Assembly: GCA_034401135.1 (NCBI GenBank) | Contig: JAWZSP010000003.1 | Coordinates: forward strand, 3,906,001 to 3,970,000 | DNA length: 64,000 nucleotides | DNA from: Volutella citrinella | Taxonomy: Eukaryota > Ascomycota > Sordariomycetes > Hypocreales > Nectriaceae | Direction: 5' to 3' | Shown: positions 26,201 through 38,816 of the stretch, one piece after another | How the letters are laid out: every line of letters starts with the position of its first letter | Numbering within the stretch: the first letter of the stretch is position 1 | Made by a program: the position numbers and the translations under genes | Notes under the pieces: generated by a model | What the model saw: only the letters and a program-made list of their open reading frames with translations | Told to the model about the DNA's origin: nothing | Databases searched by the model: none

Positions 26201-26437
26201 CGTGCCGTTTCCCGCGGTGTGAGCCCATGACGCCATAGTCCGTATCCAAATGTAAAATGTTCGCTGCTATAAGAAGAAAAAGGCCACCCTGGTGCAGGCA
26301 GGGTCTATACAAGAAATAACATGAGAATGAAATGGTAGAGTAGATAGGTGGCAGTATATGGATCCCGAGGTTTGGGTATGTGTTCATGAGCTGTTGATTG
26401 ATGTAGCTGTAGCATGTGTACACCGTGGGGAACTTCA
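20288..26437. other. 6.1 kb interval between convergent ras2 and opy2
   Basis: The flanking genes converge, so no annotated promoter is expected here, yet the interval is very long. No ORF has recognisable motifs. Repeats seen: (CCACGA)4 at 21486-21509, a 14-C run at 22048-22061, a (GGGGGA) run at 22797-22820, and ACTACTAGTAGT palindromes near 22952 and at 23770-23781. The ras2 3' UTR should end within the first few hundred bases. Confidence 0.55.
23770..23781. repeat. 12-bp palindrome ACTACTAGTAGT
   Basis: An exact self-complementary 12-mer. The CTACTAGTAG core recurs in other intergenic stretches (17461, 22952, and partly at 23160 and 10877), not in coding exons. Confidence 0.7.
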
Positions 26438-27842
26438 TCACTCCTTGGTAGCATGTTGGTCGCCAAAGGGACTGCTGTCTCTTCGCTGAGATGAGCCAGT
26501 CCGGTCGGAGTGTCGGTCTGTCTCGCCAGCCTCGTCCTCGATAAGGGCTCCGAGGCTTGGGACATTCATCTGCTTGGCGGTGCCGGATTGGATTGGAGGG
26601 TCAGAGAACGGACCTTGGTCCACAGCAGGAGAATCGTCGATGATGGTAATAGCGCTCGAGTCTCGGCCTTGAGCGGTACCGGGGGTTGTTGGTCGTGACA
26701 GCTGAGATACCTGTGTCACCGACAGGGTCGCCGAGTCTGAGTCAGACTTGGTAGAGCCGACCTCGATCTTCTTCAAGCCCCCAACCTTGACCACCTGTGC
26801 ACGAGCCTGCGTGGCAGTATTGGCGCTGTTGAGGAACGTCGAACCAACGCTGAAGGCACTAGCTCCGCTCTTGGGTCGTCCGTTGCCGAACTTCTCGAAG
26901 TCGATTGTGGGAACAGGAGGAGCCATGCCGTCTTCGAATGTCGCATTGCCACCGGACTTCACGCTGACAACAGTGGGCTTCGCACGCATTCCGGTCTGAG
27001 CAGGTGCTTGGACCTGAGCTTGCCTGCCGTAGATGGTCGAGGCAACGCTAGATCGAGGGGCGTATGAAGTGCGGGCATACGAGGTTCGGTCCGAGTAAGT
27101 TGTCAGTCCTGAGTACGTCGAGTCGCGCAGATCGCCAGGGACGAAGAAGTGCTGATCATCGGTTCCACCAGCCGAGCGAGCGCCTTCGGCGTGGTGCATG
27201 GGGATGGGAGGAACAGGAGGGACCATGACGGTAGGTGACGTTGGAGTGGCTCGGTTTGTAACGCCAGGAATATAGGCGATCTGAATGATGTTGGAGGCGC
27301 GGGTGAGGACGGTCGAAGCGATAGAGTGCACGGTATGGGTCGATGGAGGACGAGTGGTGCGCAAGGCAGGGCCCTTTTCGGAACCATCCACAGTGCCGAC
27401 GTCGTGTGGCTCGTAGATGGACTGAGGGATCTGTGACCTCTGAGGCTTGATACAGTACCTCCACACCAAGTATGTGAGGATACCAATGACCAGAAGACCA
27501 CCCACCACGCCGCCGACAATACCACCAATGCTGGGACCGCTCATGCCGCCGCTGTTGCTGCTGCTCTGGCTGCTATCTCCCGCTCTGCAAATCGACTGAG
27601 GGCATTTGTTGCACTCTACAGGTACGGTGAACTGGCATTTCTCTCCCTGCTTGCAGTTGGGGCATTCCAGCTGAGTCGTAGCATCGCACTTGACACACTC
27701 GACGTTGTCTCGACGGGTAAACTGCATCACTACATGCATCGTTAGCTTCCGGGGTCAAGGCCAAATCGCGGGAGTTCGGCTAGGGCTCACGGTGACTGAG
27801 CTCGTCGAGGTCACGGGCGTAAAACATGTGTTCCTCGGCCAT
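26438..27842 (-). CDS. opy2: Opy2-type membrane anchor protein of the HOG/MAPK pathway
   Basis: Two exons, 27842-27791 and 27729-26438, give 447 residues. The intron is 61 bp (GTGAGC...CTAAC...TAG). The TAG acceptor is required: the CAG eight bases further on would break the frame. The extracellular N-terminus carries eight cysteines within residues ~29-68 as CxxC pairs (VECVKC, LECPNCKQGEKC, VECNKCPQSIC), the Opy2 domain signature. A Gly/Val/Ile-rich helix follows (GGIVGGVVGGLLVIGILTYLV), then basic WRYCIK and a long Ser/Thr/Pro-rich cytoplasmic tail with many SP/TP sites. In yeast, Opy2 tethers Ste50 and hence Ste11 at the plasma membrane for osmostress and filamentation signalling. No cleavable signal peptide is obvious, as expected for a type III single-pass protein. 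Upstream is a 5.7 kb interval shared divergently with chitin synthase. Confidence 0.9.
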
Positions 27843-30800
27843 GTTGGCGGTTTCGTGATGCGCGGTTGGCAGTTGTGGCTAGGTAAAAGTGGAAAGAAAG
27901 TCCAGGGCGTTGCCGAATTGTCGATCACTTGGATGATCAGTCAAGCTTTGGCGCGATGGGGCTCGACCGATGTAGACTTGGCAATTGCTGCTGATCGGCT
28001 TCGACTAACGTTGTCGGAAGAAGAAGGAAAATATCGTTGATATGTTGCGCTTTAGGCGGACGAAGTGCTGGGTGATGGGATAATAATAAATCGTGCCTGT
28101 TGGCGGTTGTTCGGGGGCCAAGGCGATGTCCACGGCCTGGGATAGGAGAAGACGAGAAACGAGTGGCTTCGGAGACTAGCTCAGATGGAAGATGGATGTC
28201 CTACAGACAGGTCGGCGACATAATCGACAAGGGCGACAGTCGGTGCTGATGCGGGATCGAGGCGCTTAAGAAGCCGTGGACTGCAACAAAGCCTGAGTCG
28301 AGCGCAACGCGAGGTGTCGAGAGGGGCTTTGTCAGGTCGATGATGGCGGTTGGGCTGGGGGAGGATGGAGGAGCGGGAGGCGAGGGTCAAGAAGGCCGCA
28401 GGCACGGAGGAGCGAAGGCCCAGGGCCACAAGGCCGTGTTACGAATGGGCGAGCGACGAGCAAGGACGGGCGCAGTGGGCAACAGGGGCGCGGGCACACT
28501 AGGGCCCTTTGGGGCTAGCGAAACAATTAACCGGCCGCCCAGCACGCCGGCCATGGGCACAGTGCGCCTGGGTGTCCTGGCAGCCCCTGAAGGAAGATCC
28601 ATATGGACCGCTCAGTGTGGTCTGGTATCCTCATCTTCTCCAAAACTGGGCAGAGGCATGCCTGGCCCACCCAAGCCACCGTAGTAGTTGCAGAGGCGGC
28701 GCCCTGGAAGCCAAGCCCACCACCCAGTGCTACGTGACGCCCAGAGGCACCATCTGCACTGTGCCATCCATGGCTTCTCGGCGCGCGGTAGCACCAGGCA
28801 CCGCACCCTAGCTCGGTGACTTTGGCCTTTTCGTCGCCGTTTGGCGGCCATCCAACTTCAGGTGAACGGGCTTTTGCTGAACACGAGGCGGCGTAACCTG
28901 GTCAGTCCAGTAGCCGCAGACACTGGTCCTTCCCTCCGTCGGATCGCACGCGACGGTCATGTATGCACACATGCACGGAAGAGAGTACTGGCTTTTTACT
29001 GAGACTGCAGCGGCCTTGCAGTTTGTGGCGCCGGGCACTGGAGTCTGGTGCGACACTGGGTTGGCCCGGCCCAGGGGCTCGCTGGCCAGGCAAATGGCTC
29101 GGCCATGCCGTGCCTGGAGCAACTACGGACCTTTCTGCAAGATCAGAGGAGCAGCAGGAGGAGAAGAAGGAGACGAAGGAGACTGGGCACTGGCTAGCTG
29201 GGACGCAAGGCATCGGGTGTCGCCATCCACCCATCCGCCCCCATCCTGTGTTCAAGGGATCCCGCCGACAGCCAACCATCTTGGCCGCTCTGTCGTCGCC
29301 TCTCCACACCACCAACAGAGACAGAGCAAGGATGCCTCTCCATGACCATGCTGCGCTGGGTTACGTTCCGGGTCAAGGCGTGGTGAGCCCAGCGGTCGAC
29401 ATCGTTGATGAGCCCAGACCCCCGCTCGCTCGAGGCAAACAATTGTCGCAGGCGACGGTGATTCAATGCGCACATCAACAGGCCCAATAATAAGTCAACG
29501 GCCAGTAAGTAACAAGCCGGCCAGTCAGGAGTGCGCAGCTGTGGTCGGGATCCAGGTACAGTAGCATCTCTCAAGAGCACACCGTCGACCTTGGCCCGCT
29601 CGAAGGGCGCCATCGCGTCGTGACCCTCAAATAGCCAATTTGCTCTTTCAGCGTATCACATCGCAATGCCGCCCGGAAATGTTCCTAGCCGTGATTTATC
29701 AGATCAGTGGGGTGACTGCCCACCACCAACCACCTTGGTAAGAGAAAGCAGCCGGGCTACGGTACGCTTTCATATTATTGTTATTGTGTGCTCGTTACGT
29801 ACTTGGGTGGTGTGCAGCTTCCAGTTGTGGAACTATTGCTGACGTCCAAACCGGTCGCGGCTTGACAGACATCCCAGGCTGGCCGCTGAACACATGTTGT
29901 CAATTGTCTGTATCTCGGACCGCCACAAACGAAACATTGGGCCAGAACTCCTAAGCCCTCCGGTCCGACATATATACAGGCGTACTATTACTGCAATCTC
30001 TGGGCCCCCTGGGTCTGTGTGTTCGTGCTCCGGCGCCTTGCATCAGCCTATCAATGAGCACTTTGGCACCTCGGTGAGGCCATTATGTTGCCTTCCTACA
30101 GATCAGTCTGACGAGCCTCTGTCGAGGACGGCCGAGTGGCCTCCGCTCAAACCTAATCGCCGACGTTGTGTCCATTTCTACTGAGGCAAAAGGCTGCCAT
30201 TTGGCTTGTTGAGAGGCACACAGTATATCACCTAAACAGGCCTTGGTGACTTGACCCATCAATTCCTCACATCGAGCGCATCTGCATCGACGCTTCGCAT
30301 CAATTCCATGACGTCAGGCGCATTGTTGGGAGAGGCGGGGATCCGTAAAAGGTGACAATTTTCGCATTTCACATTGTCGTTCTCTGCATCTTCGTCAAGG
30401 TGAACCTCCAGTGCATCCTCACTGTACAGACCACAAGCATTTCAAATGTTAAATCGCTACGTCTCCCGCAAGGATGCTAAATAGTGCTACAAATGCAATT
30501 CAGCGTCGCTATTAGCAGATGCATAGGTCTGTTCAGGTGCGGATTAAGCAAGTACAATATTAGGTTTACTTTATTATAACACCTATGTAATGTAAATATA
30601 GAGAAACGTCCAACAGGATGAGTGGACCTAGCAAGTCACGATTTGACATTTGTGATGCTTGTGGCCTGTAGGGTAAGTGGGGTGTTTTAGAAAAACAAGT
30701 CGCAAACGTTGCATGTGTGCCGGGCCTTCACTTTTCTTTTGCAGTGTGAACTAGTGAAGAAGTCGAGGGCGTGTTGGAGATGTCAGATAGTCCTCGTGCT

Positions 30801-33498
30801 CCTGCAGATGTGACTGAGAATAGCAATTGGATCATGCTGGGCGAGACATGGAAATGGGCGGAAAGGTCATCGAGGGGCGCCACGGGCCGGGAACAAAGCA
30901 AGTGTTGATGTCTCGGCAGGTGACCAAGAAGAATCGTGTATACGGGGCCAGATGATTCCAACACAAGGAAGTAGGATGACTATAAGAGTCGGAGATCGCT
31001 GCATCCACCAGTTGCGCGACAATTGTCGCTGGGGTTGTCTTCCACCCACGGTGGGAAGTCTGACGAAGTTCATCTACTACTTACCCACTCCAAAAGCATC
31101 AGATAAATTAGAGAGATTTTTCAGCCTTTACCATGCCCCACAGGAGCTGCCAGCGAGGGCAATGAGCAAACGAAGAACTTTTTCGCAGCCAGTCAGAGCT
31201 GTTATCCGCAAAGGGGTAACAGCAACCTCCCAAGACCTGGATAAAACAATTCAGCATACCCTTCGCATGAGGCAAGAAGTCCTCATTTGTCGGTGCTGAC
31301 GCGCGAAGAGGACGGCCTGTCCGAAATCTGCCGCCCAATGGGCCCCGAAGGGATGCCAGTCCACGAGCGGTGCTGACGTGAGGACTGCAAAGAAGCCTTG
31401 AGGGGCACAGCGACAGGAAGCGTCTCGGACTTTTTATTCGCAACGATAGGTGAGCCGAGGGCAGCTGCACCCGGTTTTAATATTCTGACAAGAAACCCGT
31501 GTGCGTGGCGTCCCATTGGGCCGAATCCCTTCCTCTAGAGCTGAGAGGCGAGCAGGAAATCCGGTGAGCACTGCGAGAGCGAGCTGGCTTCAATTTCCTT
31601 CATCAGCGTTCACAATGGCACTGGGGCCGCCTGCGCCCCAAAAGCTGAGCACACCAGCCCCAGTTTCTCGCCACGTCTCAGCTAATTTTACTATTTTTGG
31701 CACAAGAATTCTTCGGGTAGGTACATTTTTGGTACGCTTGGCGGGTAGCCTCGTACCAGTTCTCGGTACCTCAGATGCCGTACCTCCCCAGTCGCAGGTT
31801 GTCGGGGAGGGGGCCAAAGGTAACTGCACAGTACGTACACGACCTAAGGAGGCTGCCCACAATGCGAGGCAAAGGATCGACGACTAGGCCGGGTTGCGTT
31901 GCTAGGTAGCCAACTTGCCAGGCTGTCGCTTGATGAGAGAAAAGAAAGGGATGAACGACGCATATGCATGGTACAGGACAATGTAGCATGCATCTGCTCC
32001 GCTGCTCCGCAGTAATATTTTTATGTTCGCCGACCTCATCCCGGCATTCTCAAGCAAGGCTTGGTGTCTCTCCTGTCTGGCCCCCAGCCTCCAGGAGCTG
32101 AAGGGCTGCGTGCTAGTCCCAGGCATGTAGTAAGACCTAAGACCAGGCCAGGCGGACGCGCAGGCTCACTTCGCTCGGCGGCTGAAGCCGGGTGGTGGAG
32201 GCTCCGCAACCGCCAGGGCTGTAGCTGCGGGTACATCAGGTACTATACCTCAGGCTTGAGGGGATCGCTGCCTTTCCCGTCCGTACTACGTCGTAGTAAT
32301 AGGCGTACCGCTGGCCCTATGGGAAATTACTGGCACGAACACTGCATAACCTGGGCCCGCTAGGATTGGGGAGATTGAGAAGGGCACGGCTCCCGCTTGC
32401 GACTCCATTGTGGCCGCTGGCTTTGGAGCTGGTGGCCGCGTCAATGGAAGCCACAATCGATACTGTGCAGCGCCAATGCCAGCTGCCAGCCCCCCTCCTC
32501 CTGAAGTAGGTGTGAGGCGGTTGAATCAAAGAACTGAGGATACCAGCCCCTTCGATCCCTGGGCCTCTTTCCTACCTCAGGCAAGGTAGACTATAACTCT
32601 GAGGCCCGGACTGGCCGCGCTCTAGCAGGCGTGACATCGCACAGTGGCCAATGGGTGCGTCACTGAGACGGACAGCTGCAGACAACAGGGGAGAGGGGCT
32701 CCATTCTTTGGTGGCTTATGGGGGGGGGGGGGGGGGGGGGCAAGCATCCCCAGCCAGCCTGTTGTTGGCCACACTGACGTAGGCAGCCCATGCGCCGTAG
32801 CGCCGTTGCGTGCCTCAAGCAACCCGCCTTGAAGCCAGGCATAGCACAGTACTCAAGGTACCTAGCTGCGTGCCCATGCTGCCCTGGAGCGGCTGTCAGT
32901 GGCGCGCCCCAGTCAGCGGGTGTGTCAGCGCTGCGTGTGAGTGGAACAGCCCGAGCAAGCAAGCCCAGCGCAGGGATGGATCCGTCCCCCAAACACTGTC
33001 AGTAGAGTGGCTCAGCCAGCCTAGCGCGGTATGGAGTCCCCTATTCCTGGCCCCAGCCCAGTACGCAAGCCCAGGACGGCATGTCGTCCCCTTCATCAAA
33101 AACATTTCTGAAAACCCTACTCCGTGCTGACCATACGGCCTGCTTGCCTTCAACTCTTCACATCCCCCCTCTGCTCGCGTTTTTGTTTCCTTTATCCCCC
33201 GCCCAACTATCACCATTCTTTCGAGGCTGGTGCCTCTTCCCCCCTTCGCACCGCTCTGCTCACTGGCGTTCCTCGAAAGCTGCCTGCTAGCTCGGCTTAC
33301 CTGCAGTTGGCGCACACCCGTGACTACCTGACCTGGGATTGGTTTGCTGTGCTTCCTCCTGTTTCAGCTGCTCCCCGACGCGACAAAAAGACTTCGACCA
33401 TCGCCCCCCCCCAGATCGCACCCGATCCCCAGAATCCATCAAAACATCCCCTCAACTGAACAGTTCTCCCGCAACGCTCCGGGAGCTGATCAGAAAAG
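27843..33498. promoter_or_regulatory. 5.7 kb divergent interval between opy2 and chitin synthase
   Basis: Both flanking genes start outward from here, so two promoters lie within. No ORF is convincing. The stretch 30,400-31,100 is AT-rich compared with the surroundings. A run of 21 G lies at 32720-32740. From about 33,150 to 33,480 the plus strand is pyrimidine-rich, typical of a fungal transcription start and leader for the chitin synthase gene. No mobile-element proteins or RNA genes were recognised. Confidence 0.55.
32720..32740. repeat. Homopolymer run of 21 G
   Basis: Twenty-one consecutive G on the plus strand, inside the divergent interval upstream of chitin synthase. Such runs are prone to length errors in sequencing and assembly. 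Confidence 0.9.
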
Positions 33499-36316
33499 AT
33501 GGCTTACAATGGCCAAGGCAATGAGTATAGGGGCGGCCACCAGCTGCAAGATATCCCCCCTGGAGGAAACGTGAGTGCGAATGCTTGCCCGAGCCGGCTC
33601 AAAAAGCTGACAGCTTCTGCTTCCAACAGTACCACCTCCCACCCCAAGAAGTCGAGGAAGAGGCTGGCCGACATCTCCTAAACTCGGGTTACGATCAGGA
33701 CCGCCTCGGCGCTCGTACTCCTCCGGATCGCCCCGTGTCCGCATACAGTCTCACTGAGTCCTACGCCCCCGGTGCTGGATCTGCCCCAGCGCACCAGCAG
33801 GGCAGCAACTTCAGCGACAATGGCGGATTCGGCGGATACGACCCAACCTACCGCCCTGACTCCGCCTTCGACCCCGAGGACAGCTGGATGCAGCGACAGC
33901 AGCAGCAGCCTGCTGTTGGCGGTGGTCTCAAGCGATTCAACACCCGAAAGATCAAGCTGGTCCAGGGTTCCGTTCTGAGCGTCGACTATCCGGTGCCCAG
34001 TGCCATCAAGAATGCCGTCCAGCCCGTCTACCGCGACGTGGAGGGCGGCAATGAGGAGTTCATGAAGATGCGCTACACTGCTGCTACTTGTGACCCCAAT
34101 GACTTCACTCTCAAGAACGGTTACGATTTGCGTCCTCGCATGTACAACCGACACACCGAGCTGCTGATTGCTATTACCTACTACAACGAAGACAAGGTCC
34201 TGCTTTCCCGTACCCTCCACGGTGTCATGCAGAACATCCGGGACATTGTCAACCTGAAGAAGTCGACTTTCTGGAACAAGGGCGGCCCTGCCTGGCAGAA
34301 GATTGTCGTCTGCCTGGTTTTCGACGGTATCGAGAAGGCCGACAAGAACACCCTCGATGTCCTTGCTACCATTGGTTTGTACCAGGACGGTGTCGTCAAG
34401 AAGGATGTCGACGGCAAGGAAACCGTTGCCCACATCTTCGAGTACACGACGCAGCTCTCCGTCACCCCGAGCCAACAGCTCATCCGACCTACTGGCGATA
34501 ACGCCCAGAATCTCCCCCCCGTTCAGATGATTTTCTGCCTGAAGCAGAAGAACAGCAAGAAGATCAACTCTCACCGTTGGCTCTTCAACGCCTTTGGCCG
34601 TATCCTGAACCCCGAGGTCTGCATCCTGCTCGATGCCGGTACTAAGCCCAGCCCCCGGTCTCTCCTTGCCCTTTGGGAGGGCTTCTATAACGACAAGGAC
34701 CTTGGTGGTGCTTGTGGTGAGATTCACGCCATGTTGGGTAAGGGCGGCAGGATGCTGCTCAACCCGCTCGTCGCTGTGCAGAACTTTGAGTACAAGATCT
34801 CCAACATTCTCGACAAGCCTCTTGAGTCGGCATTCGGTTACGTCAGTGTGTTGCCCGGTGCCTTCTCGGCCTATCGATTCCGTGCGATTATGGGCCGACC
34901 TCTGGAGCAGTATTTCCACGGTGACCATACCCTATCCAAGATGCTTGGAAAGAAGGGTATTGATGGCATGAACATTTTCAAGAAGAACATGTTCTTGGCC
35001 GAAGATCGAATTCTGTGTTTCGAGCTTGTCGCCAAGGCCGGCCAGAAATGGCATCTGTCTTATATTAAAGCTGCCAAGGGTGAAACCGATGTGCCCGAAG
35101 GAGCTGCTGAATTCATCAGCCAGCGTCGACGATGGCTCAACGGTTCATTCGCTGCCGGTCTTTATTCTACCATGCACTTCGGCCGTATGTACAAGAGCGG
35201 TCACAACATCATTCGGATGATCTTCCTTCACATCCAGTTCCTCTACAACCTGTTCCAGCTGATTTTCACCTGGTTTTCTCTGGCTTCTTACTACCTCACT
35301 ACGACTGTTATTATGGAACTGGTCGGCACACCCAACGTTGTCTCAAAGACGCACGGTTTCCCCTTCGGTGACACGGCCACTCCCATCATCAACACGCTTC
35401 TCGGGTACCTCTACGTTGCTGTCCTGCTTCTGCAGTTCATTCTGGCTCTTGGTAACCGTCCCAAGGGATCCAAGTTCACCTACATTGGCTCCTTCATGAT
35501 CTTCGGTCTCATCCAGACGTACATTCTGGTTGACTCGTTCTACTTGGTCGTTCGCGCTTTCAGCGAAACCCCCATCGGTCAGCAGATTGATGTCTCGTCC
35601 GGTTCTGCCTTCGTTTCTAGTTTCTTTGGAGGCGAGAACGCTGGAGGTATCATCATCGTGGCTCTCATCACCATCTACGGCCTCAATTACCTTGCTTCCT
35701 TCATCTACCTTGATCCCTGGCACATGTTCCACTCGTTCCCCCACTACCTTGTCCTCATGTCGACATACATCAACATTCTCATGGTCTACGCCTTCAACAA
35801 CTGGCACGATGTCTCCTGGGGTACCAAGGGTTCAGACAAGGCCGAGGCTCTTCCCTCTGCTCAGGTGACCAAGACAGCCAAGAACGAGGTCGTCGTGGAA
35901 GAGATTGAGAAGGAGCAGGAGGATATTGATAGCCAGTTTGAGCAGACCGTCCGACGAGCCCTGGCTCCTTTCGAGGCGGTCGAGGAGTCGGAGAAGCGCG
36001 ACGTCGAGGACTCTTACAAGTCTTTCCGTACCGGACTGGTTGTCTTCTGGTTGTTCTCCAACCTGCTTCTCATCGTCACCATCGTCAGCTCCGCGTTTGA
36101 TAAGTACAACATCGGAGTAAGTCTTCGCCTTAAACATGTATGCCAGGGCCATCAACATGCTGACATCCTTTCTTACAGGTCAACGCCACCGACCGAAAGC
36201 AGCGGTTCTTCCAGTTCCTGCTTTACGCGACTGCCGTTCTGTCGATTATTCGATTCGCCGGCTTCTTGTGGTTCATGGGCAAGACTGGTCTCATGTGCTG
36301 CTTCGCGAGACGCTAA
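33499..36316 (+). CDS. chs-1: Class III chitin synthase
   Basis: Three exons, 33499-33570, 33630-36116 and 36179-36316, code for 898 residues; introns are 59 and 62 bp. The N-terminal ~130 residues are polar and disordered ([27 protein letters not shown]). The catalytic domain then shows the family motifs: [17 protein letters not shown] at residues 482-484 and QRRRWLNGS beginning at residue 522. About seven C-terminal membrane helices follow, with [13 protein letters not shown] in a loop and a final [12 protein letters not shown]. The N-terminal MAYNG...LQDIPPG pattern and the C-terminus match class III enzymes (Neurospora chs-1, Aspergillus chsB/chsG), a class limited to filamentous fungi. 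These enzymes make chitin from UDP-GlcNAc at the plasma membrane during apical growth. The long antisense ORF inside it (33678-34928) is a codon-bias shadow. The final 45 codons come after intron 2; ignoring it would give a false C-terminus. Confidence 0.97.
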
Positions 36317-37085
36317 GCTCTCGACAATACAATTCACGCGCGCGCGTGCAGCGGGCGTTGGCATCGCGCAAAACGGTGGACATGCAGGATACGACGGGTG
36401 TCGCAGTAGATAAATTGGCTTGTTATCGGATACCTCGGTTCAATTTGTAACGTTTTATTTCGACTGTATTAATGGATGGCAAATGAAACAATCGCGTATT
36501 TGAGGGATGTTTCCAATGGAATTGGAATTGGCAGTGGCAAGTCAAGTACTTAGTTTACTTTGGCATCCATTGGGCTTATGACGCATCTGACTCGACGAAT
36601 TCCTACATTGGTGCAAGACGAGCCTGGTGGTCCCGACATTCACTCACTCCGTGGTTGCGTGACAAGGAAATCTGCATGGTAATGAGACTTGTGCTTAGTG
36701 CGGGAGCCTGATAAATGCTGATCTGATGCCTGTTGCCAGCAGCTTCTGTCGTTCGACCACGTAGGGATGCGATGACGAAGGCTGCACGGTGTCATGGCCT
36801 AAATCGCCTAAACCTCGGCTCGAGGCTTTTTGGCGCTGGCTGCCTTACGGGTTATCTTATCAAGCATCATCGCCTCACAGCTAAGCCGCCTTGGCCGTGC
36901 TCCCGGCCTCCCTCTACCTTACCAACAACTTGAACGATTCCTAGCGACGACCGTACATTCCGTATTTGTTTCTGGGGACCACTCCTGGACTCCTGGGAGC
37001 AGCTACCGACTCTCGTTTTACCGCAACCGCGCACTACCGAAGCTTGACCCCTCCAACAACGCCCACTTGGGCCCCCACCTTCAAG
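36317..37085. promoter_or_regulatory. Chitin synthase 3' region and ubc12 promoter
   Basis: A 769-bp tandem intergenic region. The first ~250 bp is AT-richer and suits the chitin synthase 3' UTR. The last ~200 bp is rich in C and T and leads into the ubc12 start. No clear TATA box or further gene is seen. Confidence 0.55.
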
Positions 37086-37896
37086 ATGTTGAAGATTTGG
37101 TCTATGGTGCGTGGCCTCGGGCGGCGAGTCCTTGTGAGGTTCTCGTGCTAACTTTCTGGCAGAAAAAGGAGCAGAAGGAGGCTGAAAATGCCGAGGGCCA
37201 GGCCGCTGGTGGCAAGAAGAAGAAGGTCACGGCCGCCCAACTCCGTGTGCAGAAAGGTACGCTCTTGCCCAGGCACGGCATGGGATCGTGCTAGGCTCAT
37301 CGAGTACTGACGGAGCTGTGGTGGCACAGATCTATCGGAGCTCTCTCTGGGCCAGACAATGAAGACGGACTTCCCCGACCCCGACGACATCCTCAACTTT
37401 GTCCTCACCATCGACCCCGACGAGGGCATGTACAAGGGCGGCCGGTTCACGTTCGACTTTACCATTAACCAGAACTTCCCACACGAGCCGCCCAAGGTGC
37501 AGTGCCGAGAAAAGATCTACCACCCCAACATCGACCTGGAGGGCAAGGTTTGCTTAAACATTCTGCGGGAGGATTGGAAGCCGGTGCTGAACCTGAATGC
37601 TGTTATTGTTGGTCTGCAGGTATGCTGAGCCCATCCTCGACATCTACGTTTATGGTCATGGTGATCCTTGTGAGGGGCCTTCATGGGCACTCAGGAAGTG
37701 TCAGACGGCGAATCGAAGCAAGCCCGTGCTAACCATGCCCTAGTTCCTATACCTCGAGCCGAACGCGTCCGACCCGTTGAACAAGGAGGCGGCCGAGGAC
37801 CTGCGAGGCAACCGCGAAGGCTTCAAGCGTAATGTGCGGACTGCCATGGGCGGAGGAGTCGTCAAGGGAACCAACTACGATCGGGTCTTGAAATAG
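37086..37896 (+). CDS. ubc12: NEDD8-conjugating enzyme E2 (Ubc12)
   Basis: Four exons: 37086-37106, 37163-37256, 37330-37619 and 37744-37896; introns are 56, 73 and 124 bp. The protein is 185 residues. It begins with the diagnostic MLKIWSMKKEQ, the N-terminal extension by which Ubc12 docks on its E1 and the DCN1 ligase, followed by a Lys-rich stretch ([11 protein letters not shown]). The UBC fold contains HPN at residues 103-105 and the catalytic Cys113 in [11 protein letters not shown]. The C-terminus runs [21 protein letters not shown]. It transfers NEDD8/Rub1 to cullins, activating cullin-RING ubiquitin ligases. The first exon codes only seven residues, so simple ORF finding would miss the true start. 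An A-rich tract just after the stop (about 37908-37926) may belong to the polyadenylation region. Confidence 0.97.
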
Positions 37897-38614
37897 TGCC
37901 GGCAAGGAAAAATATTAAAAAAAAAATCCGCAGTCGCAGTCAGTCGAGGCTTTGTCGTTTGGCGGAGACGAAGCATGATGGGGGGGAGGTTGATTATTAC
38001 AGCGAGCATGAAGGATGCACGCACACAGCATCGCCCGGCGTCTTACGAGTCCATGATCAAAGGCATTGCTCTTTATCCTAGTTACGACGACATATCAGTA
38101 TTTGGGGGCCCTTCCTTGGGGTTTGGGGGAAAGCCAAGGTGGGGGGATGGGATAGCTTTTCTTCGGGTGCGAGACCATACAGATGTTGGGATCACTCTAG
38201 GTAGTATTGGTAGACGTGAAGACAAAAGTATCATTACTATCAAGTGCATGGTGTTTTGGCCGAAGGGATGTATGACTTTCTACCCGAATGGCCGAATTGC
38301 GGCTGCCAGTGGATTAAGGCGGATCACTAGTCCGGTTGAAGTGCGGTGACCGCTTTCGCCGTTCTTCCATGTGTCGCTCACCACCGAGGAGTACCTAATT
38401 CACTGCAATCCTAGCATTTCCTGCTCACCGACATTGGTTCCATGCAGCTTGGTAGCTCGGGGAAACGCACGAAAGCACCCGGGCACCGACAATTGCCACT
38501 GGGCGATTACACGCGGATTGCCAACCCATTGGCAAAGACCTGGAACGTGCTAGCACAAGGCCAGAGAAGCAGAGAAGGCTGATATCGGCCTGGATCTAGT
38601 GCCGAGGAGCGGAA

Positions 38615-38621
38615 TGACTCA
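38615..38621 (+). promoter_or_regulatory. TGACTCA site (Gcn4/CPC1 type)
   Basis: An exact TGACTCA, 705 bp upstream of the reductoisomerase start. Gcn4/CPC1 bZIP proteins bind this sequence during amino-acid starvation. Function here is inferred only. Confidence 0.5.
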
Positions 38622-38809
38622 CTCCAGGGTAGGATCTGCTAGAATTCGCGGTAGCTCCCAGCGAGGCGATGTGATGGATGTTGTTTGGCCGAGGAATAGT
38701 AGGGCTCGTGGCGCTGCTCCGTTGCCCTGCTTACGAACAGGCGGCGAGCGAGAGGCTGGCAGGCGAAGCCAGAGAGCGAGATCGCCCGTCAATTGGCCGC
38801 GAATGGAGC

Positions 38810-38816
38810 TGACTCA
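38810..38816 (+). promoter_or_regulatory. TGACTCA site (Gcn4/CPC1 type)
   Basis: A second exact TGACTCA, 510 bp upstream of the reductoisomerase start and 189 bp downstream of the first. Confidence 0.5.

Noticed and set aside
33678..34928. 416-codon minus-strand ORF
   Set aside because: It lies entirely antisense to chitin synthase exon 2; strong C-ending codon bias keeps the opposite frame open. No motifs.
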